A program made the translations under genes and the position numbers. Under the pieces are notes generated by a model, which was not told where the DNA came from, did not search any database, and saw only the letters and a program-made list of their open reading frames with translations. 64,000 nucleotides of DNA from Rhodococcus sp. 14-2470-1b (GTDB taxonomy: Bacteria > Actinomycetota > Actinomycetes > Mycobacteriales > Mycobacteriaceae), in assembly GCF_002259415.1 (NCBI RefSeq), contig NZ_NPFY01000036.1:227093-291092 (forward strand), read 5' to 3'. Shown one piece after another: positions 33,354 to 41,719 of this stretch. Numbering within the stretch: position 1 is the first letter of the stretch; the number at the start of each line of letters is the position of its first letter.

Positions 33354-34711
33354 CGTTCGTACTCACGCCCACGACAACGACCCCGCCGGCACCGACGAAC
33401 CTGCATGCTGTTCCCGCGGTTCCTCGGGTGAGCACGTCGCTGCTTCTTGCACTGTCCGTCGCGGCATCCCTGTCGCCGTCGTTGCTGCCCCGAGCGTCAC
33501 TGGTCCAAGCGGTGGTGACCGGCTTGTTCGCCGCGGCAGCGTTGGTCGTCTCCGCGGTAGCGCACCGGATCACGTCCCGGGTGCACCGGACCTGTCCGCG
33601 ACCGCGAGCTCGCCGCGTAGCCCTCGGCCTGGCACTGCTCACCGTCGGTGCGGTCGGGATCGCCGACGCGCAGTGGCAGAACGGACTGCGCGAGTCCTGG
33701 GGAGTCCCTCGCGTGGGTCCGATGTACTGGATCGAAGTCGTCTGCGGTTCGGTCTCGGTCTGCGCTCTTCTGGTCGTCATCGGAATCGGCTCGGCCCGCG
33801 GAGCGGGCAAACTCGGGGCGATGCGGCTGCTGGCAACGACAGCCGTCGTGGCCGTTACGATATCGGTCTTCGGATTCGATTGGGCACGTGATGCTTTCGC
33901 GCAGCGATATGCGCAGGCGGACCTCGTGTCGAGCACAGTTCAGGCGCACGCGGTCGCACCCGTCGGTGGTGTCTCGGTCGGGGTGCAGGGTCAGCGGTTC
34001 CTCGCTGGAGGCGAGGGCAGCACGGCCGTGCGCACGTACGTGGGGCTGCGTGCCGCTCCGACGTACGGCGAACGCGCAGAATTGGCTGCGGAGGAACTGG
34101 AGCGCTCCGGCGGTCTGGCCAAGGCGCACGTCGTGATCGCCGTGCCCACCGGATCGGGATGGGTCGACGAGAACGCGGTCCGCGGGTTCGACGAACGATT
34201 CGGTGGTGATGTCGCGACAGTCGCTCTGCAGTACTCGGACCAACCGAGCTGGGCGACGTTCCTGTTCGCGGAGGACGCTGCGATCGAATCCACCCGAGCC
34301 CTGCGCGTGGCAGTGGAAGCGAAGCTGGCTGCGCTCGACGAGGACCGCAGACCGACGCTGCACATCTACGGCCAGAGCCTCGGCTCGGTTGCAGGAAGCG
34401 CTGCGCTGCAGCCGGATTCGTCGGCGGTCTGCAGCACACTGTGGGCGGGTCCGCCGGCGAAGAAGGTGGATACCGGGCGCGGCGTCGTTCTGGCGAACAC
34501 CTCCGATCCGGTGGTGTGGTGGTCGCGCGAGCTGATCCTCTCACCACCGGATCTGACGAAGGCGCGAGTCGACGCACCGGTGCCACAGTGGATTCCGTTG
34601 GTCTCCTTTGCACAGACGTCGGTGGATCTGCTCTTCGCTCTCGATGCGCCTGCGGGCCACGGCCATCGGTACGGGGAGGATCAGGGAACAGGCCTTCTCG
34701 ATTGTGGGTAG
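33350..34711 (+). CDS. Membrane alpha/beta hydrolase (Abhydrolase_9-type)
   Basis: A 453-residue protein. The N-terminal half has about five transmembrane segments (roughly 27-55, 56-72, 88-106, 124-146, 155-175). The C-terminal half (about 205-450) is an alpha/beta hydrolase of the Abhydrolase_9 family, with nucleophile S343 in HIYGQSLGSVAG, NTSDPVVWWSRELI, and a late histidine in APAGHGHRYGE. The fold and N-terminal region match a family of actinobacterial membrane hydrolases of unknown substrate. The 4-base overlap with the phospholipase-like gene implies coupled translation and joint action, perhaps on membrane or envelope lipids. It ends three bases from the convergent esterase gene. Confidence 0.83.
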   Translation: MTFVLTPTTTTPPAPTNLHAVPAVPRVSTSLLLALSVAASLSPSLLPRASLVQAVVTGLFAAAALVVSAVAHRITSRVHRTCPRPRARRVALGLALLTVGAVGIADAQWQNGLRESWGVPRVGPMYWIEVVCGSVSVCALLVVIGIGSARGAGKLGAMRLLATTAVVAVTISVFGFDWARDAFAQRYAQADLVSSTVQAHAVAPVGGVSVGVQGQRFLAGGEGSTAVRTYVGLRAAPTYGERAELAAEELERSGGLAKAHVVIAVPTGSGWVDENAVRGFDERFGGDVATVALQYSDQPSWATFLFAEDAAIESTRALRVAVEAKLAALDEDRRPTLHIYGQSLGSVAGSAALQPDSSAVCSTLWAGPPAKKVDTGRGVVLANTSDPVVWWSRELILSPPDLTKARVDAPVPQWIPLVSFAQTSVDLLFALDAPAGHGHRYGEDQGTGLLDCG

Positions 34712-34713
34712 AT

Positions 34714-35775
34714 CTACAGTCCCATTCGGGTCCCGAGCCAGTCCATTTCACGTTCCAGGGCCGGTGCCCACACATCCATGGAATGGCCGCCGGGAAGTTC
34801 GGAGTACTGGACGGACAGCCCGTCCGCGGCCGCAGCGGCGAACAGTTCGCGAGTCTGAGGCTCGAACTCCGTGTCCGAGGAGCCGACGACGAACGCGCCG
34901 GAGGAGTTCGGAAACGTCTTCTCGCGCAGCAGAGTCAGCGGAGTCCACTGGTCGAAACGTCGAGTCGACTCGGCGCTACCGTCCCCGAACGCAGCGGTGA
35001 TCGAGTCCTCGCGCGTGCCTCGGCGGGGTTCGTCCTCACCGGAGATGTCCAGAAACGTCGGGTAGATCCCCGGGGCGGTCAGAGCCGTTTGCACGGCGCA
35101 GGTGCCGCCATAGGAGTAACCACCGATTGCCCACGCGCTCGGATCCGTGTCCACCCGCATCGTGTGCCGTATCCATGCGGGCACATCCACCGACAGATAC
35201 GTGGCGACGTTGCCCAGACGCGAGTCCATGCACATCGGGTTGGGAGTGGGCTCGCCCCATTCGTCGACGGAGCCCATGGGGTCGGACTCGCCCAGCGCGT
35301 CGGCCACCACCACGACGGGCGCATGGCCGTCGTGGGACGCTGCGTAGGTATCCATCGTGTCGGCCAGGTGTCCGCCGTCGATCCAGTCGACGACATGACC
35401 CGGTTGGCCGGTCAGCAGGACGAGCACCGGCGGAGCCGCGTCGCCGGGAGTTCCATAGAACGGAGGGGTGTAGATCGCAGCCGGACGCGCGTGAAACCCG
35501 GAGGTCTCACCCGGTATCACTGCGCTCGTCACGGTGCCCCTGGGCGGATGCCCGAGCGCTGCCGCGAGCGTGGGCGTATGCCAGATCTGAGTGTTCAGCG
35601 CAGCGAGTACGCCACAGACGAGTGCTGCGGACAGCGGGATCAGCATCATGCGTCGCCGCAGCAGAATCCACCCCAGGGTGCACACCAGCGCCAGGACCAG
35701 GGCAGGCAGGATCACGGTGTCGATTCGAAGGTGCACGACACCCAGGGCGGCGTCGTGCACCGAACGAATCGTCAC
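34714..35775 (-). CDS. Membrane-tethered esterase of the PF00756 (esterase D / antigen 85-like) family
   Basis: A 353-residue protein with two N-terminal transmembrane segments (about 20-38 and 43-60), then an extracytoplasmic alpha/beta hydrolase. The nucleophile Ser is at about 221 in AIGGYSYGGTCA, an acidic residue lies in GSSDTEFEPQT, and the histidine in LPGGHSMDVW. The fold is that of esterase D and mycolyltransferase-like proteins, common in Mycobacteriales; mycolyl transfer is not claimed, as the family is broad. It faces the PLA2-like block from the other strand and lies 21 bases from the gatA stop. Confidence 0.82.
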   Translation of the reverse strand: MTIRSVHDAALGVVHLRIDTVILPALVLALVCTLGWILLRRRMMLIPLSAALVCGVLAALNTQIWHTPTLAAALGHPPRGTVTSAVIPGETSGFHARPAAIYTPPFYGTPGDAAPPVLVLLTGQPGHVVDWIDGGHLADTMDTYAASHDGHAPVVVVADALGESDPMGSVDEWGEPTPNPMCMDSRLGNVATYLSVDVPAWIRHTMRVDTDPSAWAIGGYSYGGTCAVQTALTAPGIYPTFLDISGEDEPRRGTREDSITAAFGDGSAESTRRFDQWTPLTLLREKTFPNSSGAFVVGSSDTEFEPQTRELFAAAAADGLSVQYSELPGGHSMDVWAPALEREMDWLGTRMGL

Positions 35776-35796
35776 GTGGGTCGATCGGGACGTGGG

Positions 35797-37269
35797 TCAG
35801 CGCAGCGCGCCGCGCGCAGCCTCGTAGGCCGCGCCGATGCGGTACAGCCTGTCGTCGGCGAACGCCGGCGCCATGATCTGCAAACCGACGGGCAGCCCGT
35901 CCTCGGAGGCGAGACCCGACGGCACCGACATCGCACAGTGCCCGGCGAGGTTCGTCGGCAACGTGCACAGGTCGTTGAGGTACATGGCGATCGGGTCGTC
36001 GACCTTGTCCCCCAGAGGGAACGCCGTCGTCGGAGTGGTCGGCGACACCAGCACGTCGACCTTCTCGTACGCCCTGTCGAAATCGCGAGCGATCAGAGTC
36101 CGCACCTTCAGCGCCTGACCGTAGTACTCGTCGTAGTACCCGGCGGACAGCGCGTAGGTGCCGATCATGATGCGGCGCTTCACTTCTGCGCCGAACCCTT
36201 CGGCGCGCGTGATCGCCATGACCTGCTCGGCGCTGTGCTTACCGTCGTCGCCTGCACGTGCTCCGTAGCGCATGCCGTCGAACCGGGCGAGGTTGGAGGA
36301 CACCTCCGAGGGGAGAATCAGGTAGTACGCGGCGAGCGCGTGAACGAAGTTGGGGCACGAGACCTCGACGACCTCGGCACCGAGCGAGGTCAACGTCGCC
36401 ACGGCCGCATCGAACGAGGAGATGACCCCGCTCTGGTAGCTGTCGGAGTGCAGTTCCTTCACCACACCCACGCGCACGCCCTTCAGGTCGCCGCCCGCTC
36501 CTTCGCGCGCGGCCGCCACCACGGACGCCACCGACGTGTCGACGGACGTCGAATCCCGAGGGTCGTGACCGGCGATGACCTCGTGCAGCAGGGCGGTGTC
36601 CAACACCGTACGGCCGCATGGCCCGCCCTGGTCGAGGGACGACGCACACGCGATCAGGCCGTACCGGGACACCGTGCCGTACGTGGGCTTGGTGCCGACG
36701 GTGCCCGTCAACGCTGCAGGCTGACGAATGGATCCACCGGTGTCGGTTCCGATCGCCAGCGGCGCCTGATGCGACGCCAACGCTGCAGCACTGCCGCCGC
36801 CGGATCCACCGGGAATGCGTGTGGTGTCCCACGGGTTCTTGGTCGGACCGTACGCGGAGTTCTCCGTGGACGAGCCCATCGCGAACTCGTCCATGTTCGT
36901 CTTACCGAGCAACGGAATTCCCGCCGAGCGAAGCTTCGAGGTGACCGCCGCGTCGTACGGGGAGATCCAGCCCTCGAGCATCTTCGACGCACACGTCGTC
37001 GGCATGTCCGTGGTGGTGAACACGTCTTTCAGCGCCAACGGCACACCGGCAAGCGCCGACGGCGCAGCCTCTCCCGCACCGAGGGCCTCGTCGACCTCCT
37101 TGGCAGCAACCAACGCAGCGGCGCCCGACACGTGCAGGAACGCGTGGATGTCCCCGTCGACCTTCTCGATGCGATCCAGGTGAGCCTGCGTGACCTCGAC
37201 GGCCGATACCTCACGCGCGTGAATCTTCGACGCCAGGTCGGACGCGTCGAGCGTGGTCAGGTCGGTCAT
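35797..37269 (-). CDS. gatA: Asp/Glu-tRNA(Asn/Gln) amidotransferase subunit A
   Basis: Amidase subunit releasing ammonia from glutamine for GatB. The 490-residue product has the amidase-signature triad Lys81 (LALKDVF), Ser156 (in GGSGGGSAAA) and Ser180 (in GTDTGGSIRQPAAL). It overlaps gatC by four bases, giving a coupled gatCA operon. Rv3011c equivalent. Together with GatB and GatC it corrects Glu-tRNA(Gln) to Gln-tRNA(Gln), and possibly Asp-tRNA(Asn). Confidence 0.96.
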   Translation of the reverse strand: MTDLTTLDASDLASKIHAREVSAVEVTQAHLDRIEKVDGDIHAFLHVSGAAALVAAKEVDEALGAGEAAPSALAGVPLALKDVFTTTDMPTTCASKMLEGWISPYDAAVTSKLRSAGIPLLGKTNMDEFAMGSSTENSAYGPTKNPWDTTRIPGGSGGGSAAALASHQAPLAIGTDTGGSIRQPAALTGTVGTKPTYGTVSRYGLIACASSLDQGGPCGRTVLDTALLHEVIAGHDPRDSTSVDTSVASVVAAAREGAGGDLKGVRVGVVKELHSDSYQSGVISSFDAAVATLTSLGAEVVEVSCPNFVHALAAYYLILPSEVSSNLARFDGMRYGARAGDDGKHSAEQVMAITRAEGFGAEVKRRIMIGTYALSAGYYDEYYGQALKVRTLIARDFDRAYEKVDVLVSPTTPTTAFPLGDKVDDPIAMYLNDLCTLPTNLAGHCAMSVPSGLASEDGLPVGLQIMAPAFADDRLYRIGAAYEAARGALR

Positions 37270-37565
37270 TCGCTCTCTCCCAAAATCTGCGGCACTGCGA
37301 ATCGGTCTTCTTCGGCGTTGGGTGCCTCGGCCAGAGCCTGCTCGGGAGTCAGACCCGGCACGATCACGTCCGGGCGCGTGACATTGGTGATCGCGCTCGG
37401 ATTGGCCGTCGGCGTCACATCGTCCGCAGCCACCTCGGCCACCGCCTTCACGTGGTGAAGAATCGAATCCAGCTGGCCGGCGAACTCGTCCAACTCGGCT
37501 TCGCTGAGCGCAAGCCGAGACAGCCGGGCAAGGTGAGCCACCTCGTCGCGGGAGATATCAGGCAC
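37266..37565 (-). CDS. gatC: Asp/Glu-tRNA(Asn/Gln) amidotransferase subunit C
   Basis: Small subunit that wraps around GatA and GatB and stabilises the complex. The 99-residue product starts VPDISRDEVAHLARLSRLAL, the family N-terminus, and ends with NAEEDRFAVPQILGE. GTG at 37565 was chosen because it gives this start; a longer frame upstream has no homologous sequence. The AAAGGGG run (37574-37580, minus strand) is the ribosome site. The stop overlaps the gatA start. Confidence 0.95.
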   Translation of the reverse strand: MPDISRDEVAHLARLSRLALSEAELDEFAGQLDSILHHVKAVAEVAADDVTPTANPSAITNVTRPDVIVPGLTPEQALAEAPNAEEDRFAVPQILGESE

Positions 37566-37644
37566 CGCGTAGACCCCTTTCACACATATGACGACGCACC
37601 GCGAAAAACACGCGGCCATCGTCAACCTTATCGGGGCCCTCGTC

Positions 37645-37706
37645 GCAGGCTCCACTCCCGGTTCGCTGGGTCATTCCTGCAGGCTCCACTCCCGGTTCGC
37701 TGGGTC
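37645..37706. repeat. Two direct copies of a repeat related to the 30.4-kb array
   Basis: The 28-base unit beginning GCAGGCTCCACTCCCGG occurs at 37645-37672 and again at 37679-37706 (period 34, with ATTCCT between). The core GCAGGCTyCACTCC-N10-GGTC, then ATTyC after the first copy, is the same as in the 33-bp units at 30412-30558. It lies in the divergent gap between gatC and the ACT gene. Confidence 0.9.
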
Positions 37707-37832
37707 GCACCCAGATGTCGCGAAGGTCACGGCCGGTGCGGCAGTTGCGCCGCGAGACGCCAACAGTGCGAGGATGGCTCGCGGTGTTTCACCCGTGGAA
37801 GTTCTGTCATCTCGTAAGCGAAAGGGCGCGAC

Positions 37833-38483
37833 ATGTCCTACCTGCTCCGCGTTCAGCTCCCCGACCGTCCGGGTAGCCTCGGCTCGCTCGCCGTCGCTCT
37901 GGGTTCGGTCGGCGCGGACATTCTGTCGCTCGACGTCATCGAACGCGGCGACGGGTATGCCGTCGACGACCTCGTCGTGGACGTTCCGCCCGGCGCACTT
38001 CCCGACACGCTGATCACCGCGGCCGAGAATCTGACCGACGTTCGGGTCGACTCCATCCGGCCGTACACCGGTGTGCTCGACACGCATCGCGAACTGGAAC
38101 TGATCGACCGGGTTGCGGCGGCGACCGACGACAGGCTTCAGGTGCTGGTCGACGGAGCACCGCGGGTACTGCGGGTCGGCTGGAGCGTCGTGGTCGCGAC
38201 AGGACCTCACGGGGCCTACCGCGTCGTGGGCAGCTCGGGTGCACCGGAGACACACGCAACAGACATGCCGTGGATGCCGTTGGCACACCCGGCTTCCCTC
38301 GACGGTGACGCCGAGTGGGTGCCGCAGGTGTGGCGCGACATGGACACGAAGATCGCCGCGGCACCGCTCGGCGCCTCCGGGACGGTGTTGATGCTCGGAC
38401 GCCCCGGAGGACCGGACTTCCGCCCCTCCGAGGTCGCGCGCCTCGGCTACCTCGCAGGCATCGTCGCCACCGTTCTCGGCTGA
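37833..38483 (+). CDS. ACT-domain amino-acid-binding protein
   Basis: A 216-residue cytosolic protein. The N-terminal ACT domain (1-75) is clear: LLRVQLPDRPGSLGSLAVAL, then DILSLDVIERGDGYAVDDLV. The rest (about 90-216) is a GAF-like or unknown domain ending in RLGYLAGIVATVLG. It corresponds by place to Rv3013. ACT domains bind amino acids to regulate enzymes or transcription; the partner here is unknown, and no DNA-binding region is seen. Converges on ligA with one base between the stop codons. Confidence 0.85.
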   Translation: MSYLLRVQLPDRPGSLGSLAVALGSVGADILSLDVIERGDGYAVDDLVVDVPPGALPDTLITAAENLTDVRVDSIRPYTGVLDTHRELELIDRVAAATDDRLQVLVDGAPRVLRVGWSVVVATGPHGAYRVVGSSGAPETHATDMPWMPLAHPASLDGDAEWVPQVWRDMDTKIAAAPLGASGTVLMLGRPGGPDFRPSEVARLGYLAGIVATVLG

Positions 38484-38484
38484 G

Positions 38485-40659
38485 CTACGCGTCCTCCCCC
38501 GCGTCGTCAGCTTCCGCCTCGGCATCAGGATCCGGCTCCCGCACTGCATCGGGGCCTTCGGTGAGCAGCACGGTGAAGCCGGCCTCGTCGAGGACCGGTA
38601 CGCCGAGCTCGACGGCCTTGTCGTGCTTGCTGCCCGGCGACTCACCGACGACGACGAATGCAGTCTTCTTCGACACCGAGCTCGCTGCTTTTCCTCCGCG
38701 CACCAGAATTGCTTCTTTCGCCTGGTCACGGGAATAGTTCTCCAGCGATCCGGTGACGACGATCGACATGCCCTCCAGGTTTCGGACGATGGACTCGTCG
38801 CGCTCGTCCTCCATCCGCACACCCGCTGCACGCCACTTCTCGACGATCGTGCGATGCCACGGCACCCTGAACCACTCGGATACGGCCGTGGCAATGGTCC
38901 CGCCGACGCCGTCGACAGCGGCAAGCTCCTCCTGCGACGCGTTCTCGATACGCTCGAGGCTGCCGAACTCACTCGCGAGCGCTCGGCCCGCGGAGGGTCC
39001 GACGTGGCGGATGGACAAGCTCACCAACACACGCCACAGAGGGCGGTCCTTCGCCTTGTCCAGGTTGGCCAACAGTCGTTTTCCGTTGGCGGACAACGCT
39101 CCGGCCTTGGTGCGGAAGATGTCGGTCTTCAGCAGGTCGTCCTCGGTGAGTGAGAAGATGTCGCCCTCGTTCTCGATCACCCCGGCCTTCAGCAGGTCGG
39201 TTGCGGCCTCGTAGCCGAGCCCCTCGATGTCGAACCTGCCTCGTTCTGCAACGAAGAACATACGTTCTCGGAGTTGCCCCGGGCAGAACTCGGAGTTGGG
39301 GCACCGAAGGTCGGCGTCTCCCTCCTTTGCCGGTGCGAGCGTGGTCCCGCACTCGGGACATTCGGTCGGCATGACGAACTCGGTCTCGTCGCCGGTGCGG
39401 GCGTCGACGACAGGTCCGAGGACCTCCGGAATGACCTCGCCTGCCTTCCGAATGGTCACGGTGTCCCCGATCAGGACACCCTTCCGTTTGACCTCGGAAC
39501 CGTTGTGCAGCGTCGCCAGGGACACAGTGGAACCGGCCACCAGCACGGGCTCCATGTACGCGAACGGGGTGACGCGTCCGGTGCGGCCGACACTCACACG
39601 GATGTCGAGAAGCTTGGTGGTCACTTCCTCCGGCGGGTACTTGTACGCGATTGCCCACCTCGGCGCACGCGAGGTGGTTCCGAGCCGACGATGCAGACTC
39701 ATCTCGTCGACCTTGACGACGAGGCCGTCGATCTCGTGCTCGACGTCGTGCCGATGGGTGTCCCAGTAGGCCACCTTCTCCACGACGGCGTCGATCCCCT
39801 CCACACGCGACGTGTGGGACGACACGGGAAGCCCCCACGCCTTCAGAGCCTCGTAGGCATGCATCTGCGTGTCCGGCGCGAACCCTTCCATGCGGCCGAA
39901 CCCGTGGCAGATCATGCCGAGTCTGCGTTTGGACGTGACCGCCGGATTCTTCTGACGAAGTGACCCTGCCGCCGAGTTACGTGGGTTCGCGAAGGGCGGT
40001 TTACCTTCCTCCACGAGCGAGGCGTTGAGCGCCTGGAAATCCTCCAGCCGGAAGAACACCTCGCCGCGCACCTCGAGAAGCGTCGGAATCGGGTGATCTT
40101 CGCTGGCAGTCAGCGTCTCCGGAATGTCGGAGATGGTGCGGGCATTCAGCGTCACGTCCTCGCCGGTTCTACCGTCACCGCGAGTGGCACCGCGGACGAG
40201 CTTTCCGTTCTCGTACACCACGTTGAGTGCCACACCGTCGATCTTGACCTCGCACAGGTAGTGCAGCCCTGCAGAGCGATCCCCCACTTCGGTCTCGACA
40301 CGCTTGGCCCATGCCCGAAGCTCGTCGTGATCAAAGACATTGTCCAGACTCAGCATTCGCTCGAGGTGGTCGACCGCGGTGAACTCCGTCGCGAACCCGC
40401 CACCGACCAACTGGGTCGGCGAATCCGCCACGCGCAGTTCGGGATGGAGCTCCTCGAGCTCGGTCAGCTCACGCAGCAACGCGTCGAACTCACCGTCCGA
40501 AACGACCGGCGAATCCCGGACGTAGTAGCGGAACTGATGACCCCGTACGTCCTCGGCCAGCTGCTGCCATCGCTCCTTGTCCTCCCTGGAGGCCGGAGTG
40601 CCCGTCGCCCGATCGTCGGCATTCTCGGTCGCGGCAGTCGGTGCAGTCGATTCGTCCAC
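38485..40659 (-). CDS. ligA: NAD-dependent DNA ligase LigA
   Basis: Essential replicative ligase sealing nicks with NAD+. The 724-residue product begins with a nonconserved 25-residue tail, then the Ia NMN domain (HQFRYYVRDSPVVSDGEFD). The adenylation site is K139 in CEVKIDGVAL. The OB fold follows, then a zinc finger (CPECGTTL, later RCPNSEFC), helix-hairpin-helix repeats and a BRCT domain (SIVVTGSLENYSRDQAKEA). It ends with a strongly acidic tail of about 20 residues. The same place as Rv3014c; the gene order ACT-ligA-MetE-like-mnmA is preserved. Confidence 0.97.
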   Translation of the reverse strand: MDESTAPTAATENADDRATGTPASREDKERWQQLAEDVRGHQFRYYVRDSPVVSDGEFDALLRELTELEELHPELRVADSPTQLVGGGFATEFTAVDHLERMLSLDNVFDHDELRAWAKRVETEVGDRSAGLHYLCEVKIDGVALNVVYENGKLVRGATRGDGRTGEDVTLNARTISDIPETLTASEDHPIPTLLEVRGEVFFRLEDFQALNASLVEEGKPPFANPRNSAAGSLRQKNPAVTSKRRLGMICHGFGRMEGFAPDTQMHAYEALKAWGLPVSSHTSRVEGIDAVVEKVAYWDTHRHDVEHEIDGLVVKVDEMSLHRRLGTTSRAPRWAIAYKYPPEEVTTKLLDIRVSVGRTGRVTPFAYMEPVLVAGSTVSLATLHNGSEVKRKGVLIGDTVTIRKAGEVIPEVLGPVVDARTGDETEFVMPTECPECGTTLAPAKEGDADLRCPNSEFCPGQLRERMFFVAERGRFDIEGLGYEAATDLLKAGVIENEGDIFSLTEDDLLKTDIFRTKAGALSANGKRLLANLDKAKDRPLWRVLVSLSIRHVGPSAGRALASEFGSLERIENASQEELAAVDGVGGTIATAVSEWFRVPWHRTIVEKWRAAGVRMEDERDESIVRNLEGMSIVVTGSLENYSRDQAKEAILVRGGKAASSVSKKTAFVVVGESPGSKHDKAVELGVPVLDEAGFTVLLTEGPDAVREPDPDAEAEADDAGEDA

Positions 40660-40699
40660 ACTCGAACATTAACGGACCCCACCGACACTCGACACGCTG

Positions 40700-41719
40700 C
40701 TAGAGCGAGTCGGGTGCGTCCTGAAAAGCGTCCGCGACATTGCCCGCCAGCTCGAGCGCCTGCCTGGCCCACTCCGGCGTCGCCCCGGCCAACCCACACG
40801 CGGGGGTGACCGACACCTGAGTCGACAGAACGGACCGCGGAAATCCGAGCCGGTCGACGAGTGTCACCGCGGGTGCCGCGACCTCACGCCACGTCGGCAC
40901 CTTCTCCGGCCGAACCGCAGGCACGAGGCCGAACATGATCGTCTTGCCTGCCTGAAGAAACTCTCCGATGCCGTCGAGGTCACGTGCGCCGAGCTGCGCC
41001 ACGTCGAGTGCAGCGGCCTCCGCGGCGCTTCGGCGCAGCAGGTCCAACGGCACGTCTGCACCGCAACAATGCACCGCAGTGGGAACGCCGACGCCACTCA
41101 ACACGGAGTCGAGCAGGTCCAACGCTTCGGGCTCCGGTACGGCCCGCACCGGATCGAGTCTGGTCACGCCGGACAGTGAACCGGCAAGTACTGCAGGCAA
41201 ACTCGGCTCGTCGATCTGGACCACTACGTCCACACCCAGCCGGGTTCGGAGCTCGGCGCAATGCTGGCGGAGCCCCTCGGCCAACGAATCCGCGAAGTCG
41301 CGAACCGCGCCGCGGTCGGTCAACACTCGGTGCGCGCTGCGCAGCTCGACCTGCGCGGCCATGGTGAACGGACCCGCCGCCTGCACCTTCAACACGCGAT
41401 GGGTCGCGCCGAACCCACCCGTCTCCCAGAGCTCTTCGAGAACGTCGAGGTCCTCGTGCAACAGATCTTCTGCGCGGCGACCCGTCAGTGACTTGCGCTG
41501 CGACACCCGATAACCCGACGTACGCACGTCGAGTTCGATGTCCACCATCAGCGCGCCTGTCCTGCCGATGGTGTCCGCACCGAGTCCACGAGCCGGAAGT
41601 TCGACGATGTGCGGCAGTGCAGGCAGCTCACCGAGAACGATCGAGGACGCCTCTCGAACGTCGGTGCCGGGCCACGACCCGATGCCCGTCGCCAGCGCCC
41701 CGAAGACGCTGCCGCTCAC
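40700..41719 (-). CDS. MetE-like vitamin B12-independent methionine synthase family protein
   Basis: A 339-residue protein resembling only the C-terminal catalytic half of MetE. Zinc-ligand-like residues are in VHCCGADVPLD and in SVTPACGLAG near the C-terminus, and ATGIGSWPGTD at the N-terminus matches the family. Full MetE is about 750 residues, so methyl transfer from methyltetrahydrofolate to homocysteine is not assured. Equivalent to Rv3015c, of unknown role. It overlaps mnmA by four bases, giving a run of iscS-type gene, mnmA and this gene on one transcript. That neighbourhood suggests sulfur or tRNA-linked chemistry. Confidence 0.8.
   Translation of the reverse strand: MSGSVFGALATGIGSWPGTDVREASSIVLGELPALPHIVELPARGLGADTIGRTGALMVDIELDVRTSGYRVSQRKSLTGRRAEDLLHEDLDVLEELWETGGFGATHRVLKVQAAGPFTMAAQVELRSAHRVLTDRGAVRDFADSLAEGLRQHCAELRTRLGVDVVVQIDEPSLPAVLAGSLSGVTRLDPVRAVPEPEALDLLDSVLSGVGVPTAVHCCGADVPLDLLRRSAAEAAALDVAQLGARDLDGIGEFLQAGKTIMFGLVPAVRPEKVPTWREVAAPAVTLVDRLGFPRSVLSTQVSVTPACGLAGATPEWARQALELAGNVADAFQDAPDSL

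Noticed and set aside
34441..37458. A 1005-codon open frame on the plus strand
   Set aside because: It is antisense to the esterase, gatA and gatC genes and has no recognisable domain.
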